From positions 70,956,319-71,020,318 of the forward strand of contig CM060686.1 in the NCBI GenBank assembly GCA_030686995.1: a DNA stretch of 64,000 nucleotides, read 5' to 3'. Positions 11,327-22,848 of this stretch are shown piece after piece. This DNA is from Artemisia argyi (Eukaryota > Streptophyta > Magnoliopsida > Asterales > Asteraceae). The position numbers and the translations under genes are program-made. Numbering within the stretch: the first letter of the stretch is position 1; the number at the start of each line of letters is the position of its first letter. The notes under the pieces were generated by a model. The model was not told the DNA's origin, ran no database searches, and was given only the letters and a program-made list of their open reading frames with translations.

Positions 11327-11337
11327 GTGTGGGGGAT
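11327..11337 (+). other. F1 polypurine tract
   Basis: GTGTGGGGGATT sits immediately before the 3' LTR start TGATGAG at 11338. It is the expected position for the plus-strand primer of reverse transcription. Confidence 0.75.
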
Positions 11338-14300
11338 TGATGAGTGTGTAAATACTCATCATTTTTATCGTGTTTGAACTGCCAAAACATCCAAAAACAC
11401 TCAAATACGCATCAAAATACAGAATTTCTCCCAAAAGTGTGTTTTATATGTTTTAGATGCAAAATGTTTAAAAACAAATGAAAAATGAACAAAGTTTGCA
11501 TAATTGGCAGTTTTAGTCATTCAAGTTTCAAACATTGACAAAACTAGTCCCTGAAGTTTTAAAACGAAAGAAAAGTCAACCCAAGGTTTTAAAAAGTCAA
11601 AAATTATCAAATTGATCCTTGGGTGAAAAATTTGAGAAAATTCACAAATGGTCCCTGCAGTTTGGAAAATTACACAAATGGTCCCTGGAGTTTTGAAATA
11701 TAAAAATTATCAAAAAAATTGCCATTTTACTTTTCACATATGTCAAATAAGGTCCTTGGAAATAACTTTGGAATGATGACAGGTTTGGTCCTTCATTTTC
11801 AGAAAATGGCAAAGTTGGTCCTTGTGGTTTTTTTTCACTAACTAATCAAACGGACCCTTTTGTTATATCTCATAAACCCAAAATAAAACAAAACCAATCC
11901 AAACCCTCCCTTTGATCCAATCCACCCACCCTTTTACACCACCAGCCCACTCACCCCTTGGCCCAACTCCAATCCACCATCATCCCTTTTTATTACCCCC
12001 GTTTTATATAATAAAAACCCTCTGTCAAACCCCCAATTTGACCACCCTCTCCACATCACCACCCCAATCACTGCAACACTCCAAAAACACACCATCATAA
12101 CCCTAGCCTGCTACCACCTCTGATTACACTCAACCCTCCCCCTTGCCTGCTCAAACAAACACAAACCTCCAAATTACCACCCCTGGCATCAATAAAACCC
12201 AAGGAACAGACAAGGAAGTTTTGGCGCCAAAATCTTTAAACAGCCTAGATTGAAAGTTCTCATACAAAGGTCCTTGTTGAAGCTTGGAAAAGACAAGTGG
12301 GTCTCAAAAACCCTAATGGTTCAATATAAAAAGGAAGAAGGGAAGCAGAGAGGAGCCTAGTAGATTTTAGTAGTTAAAATTAGGTTTTAGTGTAATTTTA
12401 AAATCATGAAATGTTTTAAATTTATGTTGCTTAGTTTAACCTTGTAATCTGTTTCAAATTTAATTTAAGTATTTTAACTTTGATTAAAAGCTTGTACTTG
12501 ATTCTGAGTATGCAATAAAAAGTTTAAGTTTTAATTGACAAAAATCTTGTTTAAGTTGTCTTGTTATTTCAACCTTTCATAAGTTACTAGTGATGCTCAA
12601 ATGAGCTCAGAAAAGCTTATCTTCGTGCTTCTGTAAGCTTCAGCTTCTGATTACTCAAAAAATTCAAAAAGTCAACAAAAGTCAAAGGTCCTAAATTATA
12701 GTTATTTGTGGTGATTTTGGATTTGGATGGTTGTAGAGTCTCATGGGAGACATGTAAGTATGTTCTGTTGGCCTTGGTTCCATTCCTAAGCAGTGGACCT
12801 TTGTAAGTTCAAATTTGATTGCCATTTTTAGAGTAAATTGTAGTTTAGTTTATTTTTGTATAATGTAGCTTATCATGTGCTATTTTCTGTTCCTCCATGC
12901 TGGTGTAGCTTAGGTGAGTTGTATTAGTGCAGGTTTGTTATACTTATGTGAGAGATTTCCATATTAACTTAAAGTTTCATATTAGGCCATATAGATGCAT
13001 TATCTGTTTTAGCATATTGCATTGCTCATCTCTGCTTCATTTCAACTCTTACAACTTTAATTTAACTTATAGAAATAGATTGCATCAGTAAGTTAGCTTA
13101 TTTAATCTTAAATACATAAAAAACCAAAAAATCAGTTTGTTTAAGGGTTGTTTGGAATAAGGTAATAGGCTGTGTCTGAGGATGGTTCTGGTGTTGTATT
13201 CAGTTTAGATAGTTCACATAAGGTTAATATAGGATAATTAAGCTTTAAAATTCAGTAGTCGTTTGGTGAAAAGTCAAAATTTACTTTTAAATCTCATGTT
13301 TTCTTAACTGTTAGGATTTAGGGTTCTTGAATTCATCATTTCATGTCATTAGTGGTTAAAATAGCATACTCTTGTCTCAATTCAGTTTGTAATCTCATTT
13401 TAATTCAGTTAGATACAATCAAAGTCAATCTTGGTCAAAGTTTAACAAAATCTTCAAAGGTCAAAGGTGCTTAACAATGAGAATGGGTCAGTTTTTAAGA
13501 GCATTTGTAGGGTTCATTAGGAATTAGAGATAGATAAAGTTTGCATTCCTGGATTATTTAGTTGCTAGTGTATTTATATCAAGGAAAAAATCTGGATTTG
13601 AATTTCATTTGGTTGCTTAAAATTAAGCTCAAAGTAAGCTGTCTGAGCATGAGAGTGCCCTGCACCAAGGATCTGTCCCAAACAGCCCATGTTCAAGGGC
13701 TTTTATAAAGCTTATGGGTGGGACCCACAGTGGGTGTTTGAGCTTTTTGGAAAGCCCTGGTGCCTATCTTGAAGGATCCATGTTTGTTTTTGGCTTTACA
13801 GCTTACTTGATAAGCTTATACAAGGACTGCAGATAAGCTTGTGGCTTGATTGGTTGTCAGTGAGCTTGGAGTGCTTATTAGTTTATTATAAGCTTATCCA
13901 GTGTTTTTTGCTTACCCTTTTCAGCTTATTCTTGTCATGTCATGTACTTATAGCTTATTTGATTTTTAGTGGTCAGTAGTGTAGCTTATTGTAAGCTTTT
14001 CCTTGCTCAAAAATTTCCTAGTTAGCTTAGTAAGCTAACTGTTAAGTCAGTTGTAGCCCCTAGTTCATAAGCTTCTAAATTGTTCTACACTTGAGCTTAT
14101 CCAAAGTTTGTGGGTTTTTTGGAAAGCCCCTCAGGCCTTCTCTTCAGTTCACCACTTCATTTGATACCTAGATCACCCAGGTGGGCCCCACAGAGGGCTG
14201 CAACAGCCTCTTTAAGCTTGTTTTGGGTTATGTGGTTTTGAACTTTGCTTATTTGTGATATGTGGCTTTTCAGTATGCTTATTCTATTGTTTCTGCTTAA

Positions 14301-15452
14301 TCTCATCACCTTTTATCATTTTCTGTCTTAGTTGAGCTTGTGTTCATTTGTTTGAGCTTATTCTAAGCTTTGCAAGCTTAATAAGCTCATTTTGGCTTAT
14401 TTTGGTTTACTGTGGTGAGTAAAAGCTCCCACAGTACTTATTAGAGCTTTTCAGTAAATATTGGTTTTCAAAAGTTTGGTATTATAGTTGTTGATCAGTT
14501 TTGTAAAAGAGAAAATCAAAAAAAGAAAAATAAAAAGCAAAAAAGGGTTTGTGGGAATCGAACCTGGGACCTTAGCACATCACAGACACACACCACACAC
14601 AACATCACCATCTGCCCTTGGGTCTTTTTTCATACAATCCCCACAAATCAAATCCTTTATATAATTCCTAGTATAAATAAGTTAAGCTAACTGTTTAGCT
14701 TATTTAGGGCTTATTAAGGTAGCTTTTTCCAATTTTTTATTTTTCCCGTATTACTTATTAGTTAAATTAGTTTTACAAAAATTTTCATAATTTTCTAAAA
14801 TAGTTTATTATTTTTAATAATTATATTTAGTTTAATTAGTATTTAATTAATAATAAATAATTAAAAAGTCAAAAAAAATAGTTATCTTTTTTCTAAAATT
14901 TACTTTTATCATTAGGATCGTAAAAATGTAATTTTCATGTCCGTAGGGTTAGCGTAGCTCAAATTTCACTTTTTATTTCGCGCACTCGCGTTTATTTTTA
15001 ATTTTAACTCGCGTTTTATTTAAATAACTTTTACGTTTTTAAATTTAGGTTACGTTAGTAAAAGTAGTTTGTAAAATTAAGAAAAACCAAAACATAAAAA
15101 AGTGATAGCTTCTATTTAAGCCGTTTGGCTTATTTTTCTTCTTATCTTTGAGCAAACTCTGATTTTACGTTTCTAGATTACGTTTTAGGTTAATTAGGTT
15201 TCACGTTATTATTAATATAGTGTGTTTAAATCATTCTCATTCGTTTTTCCTGAGCATAATCATTCAAAACCCTTATTACCCCTTTCCTGTCCAAATTCAC
15301 CCGATCACAAACCCGTTTTGATTACCATCCACACCTCGTCGGGACATAACGACCCGGGGAAACACTATACTTCCACGGAGATTTGGTCTGAGACGTTTGA
15401 CCTGGTTGACCATTTACCTGGTCCATTTAGGTTGACCGTTTGGGACCAATCA
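11338..15452 (+). repeat. F1 3' LTR (4.1 kb)
   Basis: Co-linear with the 5' LTR and keeps the 93 bases missing there. The first 24 bases form a hairpin with arms TGATGAGT and ACTCATCA around an 8-base loop; F2 has the same arms. It contains the AGCTTA-rich region (about 12590-14720) and ends TGGGACCAATCA before the CTTCT duplication. Confidence 0.95.
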
Positions 15453-16110
15453 CTTCTTCTAAAGATTGGGGCTTCGACGAGGTGATGTTTCCCTCAATGC
15501 TCATGGGTAGTCCCTCAATGTACTTTTCAAACAACTTTTCCAAATCGGGAACCTTTGAAGGACAAAGTGTGGCAAGCTCCTGAAATCTCCTATCATAAGC
15601 CCTGATATTATTTCCTTTCATGACCAATGTGTGAAACTCATCTTCTAGCTTCTTGATCTCTCCTCTAAGGCAGAACTTCTTCAACATCTTTTCCTTAAAC
15701 TCAGCCCAGGTGATCTGATATTCCTCCACACCTATCTTCTGAGCAGTTGCATTCCACCAAGACAACGCGTCTTCCAACAATGTTCCAGTAGCAAACGAGA
15801 CTCTGCTTTCAGCGGCACAACCGCTCCTCATAAACACAGTCTCAGTTCGCTCAAACCATCAAGCAAGCTCTGTCACCCCTTCAGTACCTTTGAAGTGGGA
15901 TTGTTTTCAAGCTATGAAGTCCTTATAGGTACACTTCCTTGTTCCAGAGGACTCGCTTTCTGTAGTAGGTCGGTTGTTGCTACTTGATCGCGCCATTGCA
16001 GCAGCTTGCTCTTCCAGAGCTACAGCAAAGCTGTCGGCAACCAATTTCTTTATAGCAGCTTGAGTCATAGCAGGTGATGTGGCGGTAGTCGTGGTTTTCC
16101 TAGGGGCCAT
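15453..16110 (-). pseudogene. T gag, N-terminal half
   Basis: The ATG at 16110 begins MAPRKTTTTATSPAMTQAAI, followed by an Ala-rich helix, KCTYKDFIA, and after two stops (about 15907 and 15860) the retrotransposon gag domain: [49 protein letters not shown] and SSKPQSLEE. At 15457 the frame is cut by F1 and continues at 3481. It would form the structural shell of the virus-like particle. The stop pattern is consistent with age. Confidence 0.88.
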
Positions 16111-16504
16111 GGTTCTATAAAATTGCAAGGGTATAAGTAAGAATCCCAAACATCGATCAATAACAAGAGAAATAACATAACCAAGCTCATAATAGTCGAG
16201 ATCATCACAAAATACATCACAATCACACCATGAATACATACATCAACATAAACCATATCATTCATAAATAATCATCACGACATGTAACAACACACATGGA
16301 AATTATAATGAATCTCAATATCGGAGCATAATAAAAGATCAGACAACCAGAACATCATAAATCAATATCAATACAGTACAATCATAACCAACATAAAGTT
16401 TTAATAATTTGAATTCATTGTTACAAAACAATAAGATACAACATTATCACTGCCACAGGCGGCAAGTTAAGATGTCTCTAATGTAATGATACGTCATAGA
16501 TCTA
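16111..16504 (-). other. T leader between extra ORF and gag
   Basis: About 390 bases rich in CAT/ATCA words, with no convincing coding frame. Short frames here run through stops and resemble nothing I recognise. Confidence 0.5.
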
Positions 16505-17904
16505 TGAAGGTCCAGGTGCGCCTCCTGATCTCCCTTCCAGCTCTCTGATGATCCTGATCATCTCCAACATCTCTAAATCTCTGGATCTCTCTCGGGCCTG
16601 AATCTCCTCAATCGTGGCTGATAGAGTGTGGATGGTAGCACTAGATGCGGCCAGCTCCTGAGTTTGATGCTCCAGCATCTGCTATGTGATGATCGCTATC
16701 TCTCTCAAATCCTCCATCTCATGCCTCTGAACATCTAGTCGATGACCGAACTCAGTGATAGTATCCTGTGCCTCCTCGATCTCGGTCCCCATCATCTCAA
16801 ATACAGTCTTTAAAGCTGTCCTATGCACTACGAGGTTCTCGACCTCCTCCTGCATAATCTCAATCCTCTCCAAGGATATATCCTCTATCACGCTCAACAG
16901 CTCATCAAGACGATCCTCATGTCTAACCAACCTAGCAGCCAATAGAGGGATAGTATGGTGTATCAGCTCCCCAGTAACTGGTAACACCACTGAAAAGCCC
17001 TCTCCAAGCTCAGCAGCCCTAGGTGATCCCTCAATAAGCCTCCATCGACGAATGCACTCCAACAAGAACGACCATCGGCGGGCATAAACCAACCTATAAA
17101 TGCCGGGTGAGGTAGGGGTCTCAGTAGGAACAGGTGATGGTGATGGAATAGGTGATGAAACAGGTGATGGTGTCGGCACAGTAGTAGTCTGAGAGTAGAA
17201 AACCATAGGTGGTGGCATGGGTGGTAAAACCTTAGAAGAGTGGGGTGCAGTGTAAGTAGGTAGCATGTAAGGATGTGGCTCAGGTAGTGGTGATACAGGT
17301 GATGGTGATGGAGATGGTGAAGGTGCGGGTGATGCCACAGGTGTCAGCTCTGACGCAGACACAGGTGGGAGTATAGGTGTGGGTGATGGTACAGATGTAG
17401 GTACTGGTGGTGTAATAGTAGAAGCAGGCAAAATACAGACTCGTTTCCGAGCCGTGCATTTGCGGGTAAAGTCACCATCATGGTATCGAAACAACTCTCC
17501 GAAAGGCTCAGGCTCAAAGGGCTCAAGAATCCTCACTCGCTTGCGTCGACGAATCGGTGCAGGCGGGGATGGTGGTGGGATGAAAGCAGCAGTATCAGAA
17601 GTATCAAAGTCAGAAGACTCATCATCAGCATCGGAACTGGTGTGGTGACTAGCAGGTGGTGTAGGACGGTCATCAGCCGCAAGAAACTGCTGAGACGTGA
17701 GATACTGATCATATAGCTACTGCTCCTGTGTCATAGATCCACTGACAGGATGAAAAAGAGGTTGTATAGTAAAAGAATCAATAGGTGTAGAAGCAACCTC
17801 ACCCTCCTCGAAGGGCTCAGTCTATGCAGATGGGTCCCCAGACGGAACAGGAGATGGAATGACAGGTAGTACCGGTAGGGTGTCATGGTCAGAATCATGG
17901 TTGT
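16505..17904 (-). pseudogene. T extra ORF upstream of gag: Pro/Ser-rich then coiled-coil protein
   Basis: On the minus strand a mostly open frame runs from the F2 junction to about 16505, broken by stops near 17822, 17719 and 16682. It begins with acidic/Ser-rich text, then IRRRKRVRILEPFEPEPF, a low-complexity stretch of Pro-Ser repeats (SPAPSPSPSPSPVSP) near 17290-17320, then ARRWSFLLECIRRW, and a helical region with heptad-like Glu/Leu/Ile (IEDISLERIEIMQEEVENLV through ERSRDLEMLEMIRIIREL). I do not recognise a family. Chromoviruses usually start with gag, so an additional 5' ORF is unusual. Its own start is lost under F2. Confidence 0.6.
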
Positions 17905-20085
17905 TGATGAGTCTCTAAATACTCATCATTTATGTTCCATTTAAACTACAAAAACAGTTAAAAACACTCAGATATGTCACATAATACTACAAATATCTTT
18001 GGAATGTGTTTTTATATGTTTCAGGTGCAAAAGGATTGAAAACAGATGAAAAACGAGCAAAGTTTGCACACTTGGTAGAATCAGTCCCTGAACTTTCAAG
18101 AATTGTCAGAAATGGTCCCTAGGAAAATAATTTTGAAGAAAAGTCAACAACAGTCCCCCAGGAATCAAGAAATGACAAATTTTACCCTTGAAGTTCAAAA
18201 TTACAAAAATGGCAAAATAGGTCCCTCAAGTTTCAAACTTGACAGTTTTAGTCCCCGGGTGTTTAAAATGGGAAAAATTATCATTAAAGGTCCTTGGGAA
18301 TTCACAAGTTATCAAATTTGGCCCTTGGATGAAAAGTTTGAGGAATTTATAAAATTGGTCCCTACAATTTCAGATTTAGCAAAAATAGTCCCTGGAATTT
18401 TAAAACATTGAAAATATTAAATAAAGTCCTTGTACTATTCATATTTGGCAAGAAAGGAACCTTTAAGAACTTTGGATGAATTACACTTCTTACCCCTCAA
18501 CTTTTCAGAAATTACATAAAAGGTCCTTGGGTTTAAAAACCTTACAAACCAAACGGATCCAATAACCAAATTCCAAATCCAACCCAGTCTAGACCAGGCC
18601 CAAACACTAAGCCCAACCCTTTACCCCTTTATTATTAAAACGGGCATTGACCAGTTTAACCTTCTTCTACCTCCCAACTCCCCTGCTACTTCCCATCATT
18701 GCCACCTCCCTCACCACCTCCAGCTTCCATCCTCCACATCACTACCCTCCCTGTCACTTCCTCAACCAAACCCACTCTTTTGGTTTACCTCAGGGGATGC
18801 CATGTGGCATCCCTATAACCTCTGCCACACCCCTAAGCTGCAACCTATCACCATCTACATCCACCACCCCCTAGCCACCCCCTTTTGTTCCCTACACCTC
18901 ACACAACACCCCAAAGACCATTAATTACACTGAAATCCCTCCAAGCCACCTATTCAACTTTTGGCGCCAATTTTACATTCAAAGGCTCAGATCACTTGCA
19001 GACATCTAACGGCCAGAAACTTGATGGGATTTACTCAGAAGGTCATAAGGTACCCTCCAAGCCTCTATTTAACAAGAAAGAACGCCAGACAGTTCAAATA
19101 GGAGGAGTAGTGTAAAGTAGATAATCGTACTTAGTATAGTTTGTATTTCAGTTATAATTTTCGCTTTAAAATTGTTTCAATCAGTTTAATTAATGTAATT
19201 TGAACTTCCTTTACATTTAATTTCAAGTTATCTTTACAAATTTCAGTTTTGGCATTTTTGAATGAAATTGACAATTTCACTCAATCTTGTTAAAAATTGT
19301 TATTTAGTGTTTGTTTAAGCTCGTTTATGTTCATTCAAAAGCTTTCTTAAGTTTCTAAGAGTTGTCAATCAGTTTAGTTCAAGTTTAGTAAAAATACTCA
19401 AAAATAGACATATATAGTTAAAAAAACAAATCAATAAATATGAAGGAGTAATGGAGCAGGGTTAAACATGGATGGCCTTTGGTTATAATTCCTCAGGAGA
19501 GGCTTTAATTGTGGTTATTTGTCCTTGGTTCCATGTCTTAGTTTGAAAATCAGTTGTAAGCAATTCCAATTTTTGGCATAGTTGGTTCCTGTTGTTCCTT
19601 GTGTGTAATTGGTTTCAAATAGTTTAATTGGTATTTACTTAATTTGTTTAAGGCTTAATATCAGTAGTTATAGTTTAAAAATTGTAAGTTATAGTGTAAA
19701 AATAGTTTTAAAGGGGTGTTTGGATTTACTGTATAGACAATACTTAGGGTGTTTATTGTTGTTGTTAATGCTTGTAACATGTTGCCTTAGTTCTCATTAG
19801 GTCATATGAACCATAAAATCCAAGTCCTATTAGTTAAGAAGTCAAATTGATGCAAGATCTTATCAACAGCCTCACTGTTGATGATTTGGAGTACCAAATC
19901 TTGAATTTGAGCTTAGAACTAGTTTAAGTTACTTAATCTAGATTCATTTAGGGTTAGTATAACATAATTAGTCATTTAGAATAAATCAAAACTCACCAAA
20001 GTCAACTAGAGTAGATTTCATAAAAAGTCAAAGTTGCAAATCTCAAGAAAAAACCAAAAGTTCAAGGAATTGTTTAGATTTTTGT
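17905..20085 (+). repeat. F2 LTR segment 1
   Basis: It opens with the 8-base-arm hairpin, then a series of 'GGTCCCT...AGTTTC' words (18080-18380) like those in F1, then the C-rich block and a transcribed-looking purine region near 19075-19110. Short open frames here (for example at 18103-18411) arise from these repeated words and are not credible genes. The segment ends at the G target site. Confidence 0.85.
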
Positions 20086-20371
20086 TGTAGAACCCAAGAA
20101 TCACCTTCTGGAGGACGAGGTTGATCAAAATATGCCATTATTCTAGAAAGAGAAAGTAGAGAGAGAAAGGTAAAGAAAAGGTGGTTTATTAAAATGACAA
20201 GGGTTTGGTTACACACACAATTTCCCACACCCCTCATGGAGAGTCATGAGGGGTATTTATAGGCTCATTACAACATTACTTTGCCTACTTGACAATAGTA
20301 GTCCCTGTAGTATCTAATCTAGTCCATTTCATATGTGTGACGTTATCTTTATAACAAAGGCGAAGCTAACA
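20086..20371 (-). repeat. G 3' LTR
   Basis: Matches 22558-22843 almost perfectly. It includes a 9-base inverted repeat CCCCTCATG/CATGAGGGG at 20230-20253 directly beside the minus-strand TATA box (TATAAATACC at 20252-20261). Confidence 0.95.
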
Positions 20372-20385
20372 ATCTCCCTCCAAGA
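20372..20385 (-). other. G polypurine tract
   Basis: The plus strand reads ATCTCCCTCC next to the left LTR, which is GGAGGGAGAT on the element strand: the plus-strand primer site. Confidence 0.75.
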
Positions 20386-21956
20386 TATCGTCACACATGA
20401 ATGGATACAATGAGACCTATAAACACATAAACATGTAAATTACAACAATAGTAAACTATGTTGATGTTGTTGAAGCGCAGAGTCTCTGTAGTCTAGATAT
20501 TGAGGCAGACTTGAAGTTCTCTCTTCTGACGATCTCGGCGTATGAACTTTGACACTGACGGCAAAGGTCTTTGTAGCTCTGAACTTCAACTGTAATGGTC
20601 TAGTTAGGTTATTACTCCCTCCTAACTAGTGAGCCTTTATTCTTTTTCTTCTGCTCCCTCCTGAACTGACAACTCTCTTCTCATCTCGCAGCGGATAAGG
20701 TGGATACTAATGAGTTTGCACCATGGTTGTCATTCTTGGAGCATCATAGCATAACTCACATAGTATTGCACAGAAGGTTGGTAATACGCTCCGATGTACA
20801 CAACATTAGTACTTCTTCGGTTCTAGTGTAAGCACAATTCCCTCGATCAACCAACGTACTAGAGATGAAACACTACTTCTTTTGGCATGTTCTTCTCCCT
20901 CCTGATGGTTGCGATGTATCGAAATCATCATACTATTGTGTGTTCATGCCAAAATTACCCGTACTTTACACTTCTGATGCAATATAGATAGACCGTGTAA
21001 GCATAAGTTGTGAGAATATGCAGATAGGATATGACTCTCTTTTTCTACAATCTCATCTCTTCTCTTCAACCTATAAGCGACCTCTTCAAATTCCAACCAG
21101 CTAGTAAATGACCAATGACTATAGAAGCAATCCAATATAACAAATCTGACAATAAAGTAAACATCCCGTAGATATGTTACTTAATCTTGTACTATGGTGT
21201 GACTAAGAACGGTGTAGAGAGTTCGTACACCATCGAATCTCTGAGTACTCTATACTCTTCAACCAACCAACCATCAAGTATAAGACGTACATCACCTCTT
21301 GATTATCCACAACTTCGTGTGACACTGAGCACTACAACGTAACTCCTTTAAGTGATAGCTATAACCTGTGAGCACTACAATGTAACTCCTTACATCGGGT
21401 ATAACTAGATAATCCAAGTCTTAATCACTATCTTTAGTGTTTGCCCAAACAAGTATCTTCGAAAGTCATGCATCCATCCACCCCTAGACTTTGAGATAAA
21501 TAAGTACACATGCCCTTGAAATGAACTTTAAACCCAGAAAAGTGATAAAGAATTATTCCCATAATCACAAAATCCGATACTAGCCGTTGTCATTTGATTG
21601 TGATTCTTGATCAGGATCGTTTAAGCAATTCGCGGTGTGTTTTGGTGAAGCTTGAAATTCTATTTCGGGTGATTCATAGTGATTTCGTATTTTCCCTCCA
21701 AAAATAAATTTGGAAAATTTTCTCGCCCATAATTTGGAAATCACTATGAAATGCAATTCTAAGGTTACCAGAAAAATTTGAGTATTGAAAATTTTTACGC
21801 AAAATTTCACCGAAAAAATTTGAATTTTGGCCTAAAAATTTGAATTTCGGGCCAAAATTTTCAACGTTATACCAAAATTAAAATCTCGCGTAAAAATTGA
21901 ACGTTTAGTCTCCTCTCAAAAATAAAATTTACTCAAATTTTCCCGCCAAAAAACTC
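20386..21956 (-). other. G interior without recognisable gene
   Basis: About 1.6 kb with only short frames (none over 80 codons) and no protease, reverse transcriptase or integrase words in any frame. A local doublet 'GAGCACTACAATGTAACTCC' occurs near 21325-21390. Nothing else stands out. Confidence 0.6.
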
Positions 21957-22465
21957 TTTTTTTTTTTTTTTTTTTTTTTTTTGCTAACTTGATAATCCCT
22001 AACTCCATAACCCCTAACTCGATACATCCCTCAAACTCGATACATCCCTCAAACTCGATAAGATGCTTCTAACTCGATAAGATGCTTCTAACTCGATCAG
22101 ATGCTTCTAACTCGATAAGATGCTTCTAACTCGATAACCATTTTCTAACTCGATAGCATCTTCTAACTTGATAACAATTCCTAACTCGATAACCTTGATA
22201 AATTTTGCCAGAGTTTCGTCTAACTCGATAACCCACAAAAAACCTAACTCGATAAACGATTAGGTGAAACAGCCTAACTCGGCAAAATTGAGTTCCAAAC
22301 TCGATAACAAAATCTCAAACTCGATAATCATGCATCAAACTCGATACCCAAACTCGAAAAATCACCCTAACTCGAAAGAAATCCAGTCCTAACTCGATAA
22401 CATATCCAAACTCGATAAAAAATTTCCTAACTCGAAAATTTTTCACCAAACTCGATAAAAAATGG
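21957..22465 (-). repeat. G leader: T-run followed by about 25 copies of an AACTCGATA word
   Basis: After a T run (21957-21982) the plus strand repeats (C)TAACTCGATAA with variable spacers, for example AGATGCTT or short A-rich text. On the element strand this is TTATCGAGTTAG, positioned within about 600 bases of the primer site, i.e. in the leader. Confidence 0.85.
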
Positions 22466-22543
22466 ATGAACAGTAACCAGATTCATTTTTTCACCCAAAA
22501 ACACGATTTTACACCCAAAAACACCACGATTCGCCCCCGGTTA

Positions 22544-22555
22544 GCTCTGATGCCA
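22544..22555 (-). other. G primer binding site (initiator Met tRNA type)
   Basis: On the minus strand TGGCATCAGAGC lies two bases inside the 5' LTR. It differs from the classic TGGTATCAGAGC at one base. Confidence 0.8.
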
Positions 22556-22557
22556 AT

Positions 22558-22843
22558 TGTAGAACCCAAGAATCACCTTCTGGAGGACGAGGTTGATCAA
22601 AATATGCCATTATTCTAGAGAGAGAAAGTAGAGAGAGAAAGGTAAAGAAAAGGTGGTTTATTAAAATGACAAGGGTTTGGTTACACACACAATTTCCCAC
22701 ACCCCTCATGGAGAGTCATGAGGGGTATTTATAGGCTCATTACAACATTACTTTGCCTACTTGACAATAGTAGTCCCTGTAGTATCTAATCTAGTCCATT
22801 TCATATGTGTGACGTTATCTTTATAACAAAGGCGAAGCTAACA
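22558..22843 (-). repeat. G 5' LTR
   Basis: Partner of 20086-20371, with the same hairpin and minus-strand TATA box (about 22724-22733). Confidence 0.95.
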
Positions 22844-22848
22844 TTTGT

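Larger units (their letters stand above)
3482..15452 (+). mobile_element. Element F1: complete non-autonomous giant-LTR retrotransposon (Athila-like)
   Basis: Two direct LTRs (3482-7512 and 11338-15452) begin TGATGAG and end CCAATCA, and are about 98% alike by eye. They flank a 3.8 kb interior with a tRNA-Asp-type primer site, one long ORF and a purine tract. The CTTCT duplication bounds it. The LTRs are each longer than the interior, and no protease, reverse transcriptase or integrase motif is visible, so it must borrow those enzymes. The primer type and the G-rich motifs after the ORF suggest an Athila/Tat relationship, which is inference. Confidence 0.92.
1..17904 (-). mobile_element. Element T: old Tekay/Del-like Ty3/gypsy retrotransposon, partial, split by F1
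   Basis: Read on the minus strand from 17904 down to 1 (skipping 3482-15457) the order is: extra 5' ORF, gag, protease, reverse transcriptase, RNase H, integrase. That is the Ty3/gypsy order. Sequence words such as [22 protein letters not shown] and ADALSRK place it among chromoviruses of Tekay/Del type. Neither LTR is inside the window: the 3' side runs off position 1 before any chromodomain, and the 5' side is cut by element F2 at 17904. Many in-frame stops and several changed catalytic residues show it is an old inactive copy. It is the outermost layer of the nest. Confidence 0.9.
20086..22843 (-). mobile_element. Element G: young 2.76 kb non-autonomous LTR retrotransposon
   Basis: LTRs of 286 bp at 20086-20371 and 22558-22843 begin TGTAGAACCC and end GAAGCTAACA. 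They differ by about one base by eye. The TTTGT duplication is at 20081-20085 and 22844-22848. The primer site next to the right LTR is an initiator-Met type on the minus strand, and a purine tract adjoins the left LTR, so it reads leftwards. The 2.2 kb interior has no pol motif and no long ORF. It resembles a small non-autonomous copia-like element. Confidence 0.93.

Noticed and set aside
11912..12100. Pro-rich 62-codon frame in the F1 3' LTR
   Set aside because: It lies within C-rich LTR sequence and is not maintained in the 5' LTR copy or in F2.
16755..17716. Several plus-strand frames opposite the T extra ORF
   Set aside because: They are shadows of the minus-strand Pro/Ser-rich frame, which has the longer uninterrupted reading and lies upstream of gag on the same strand.
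21983..22465. CRISPR-like appearance of the AACTCGATA word array
   Set aside because: Words are 9-12 bases with spacers of 2 to 20 bases, inside a plant retrotransposon leader; neither repeat nor spacer size fits a CRISPR array.
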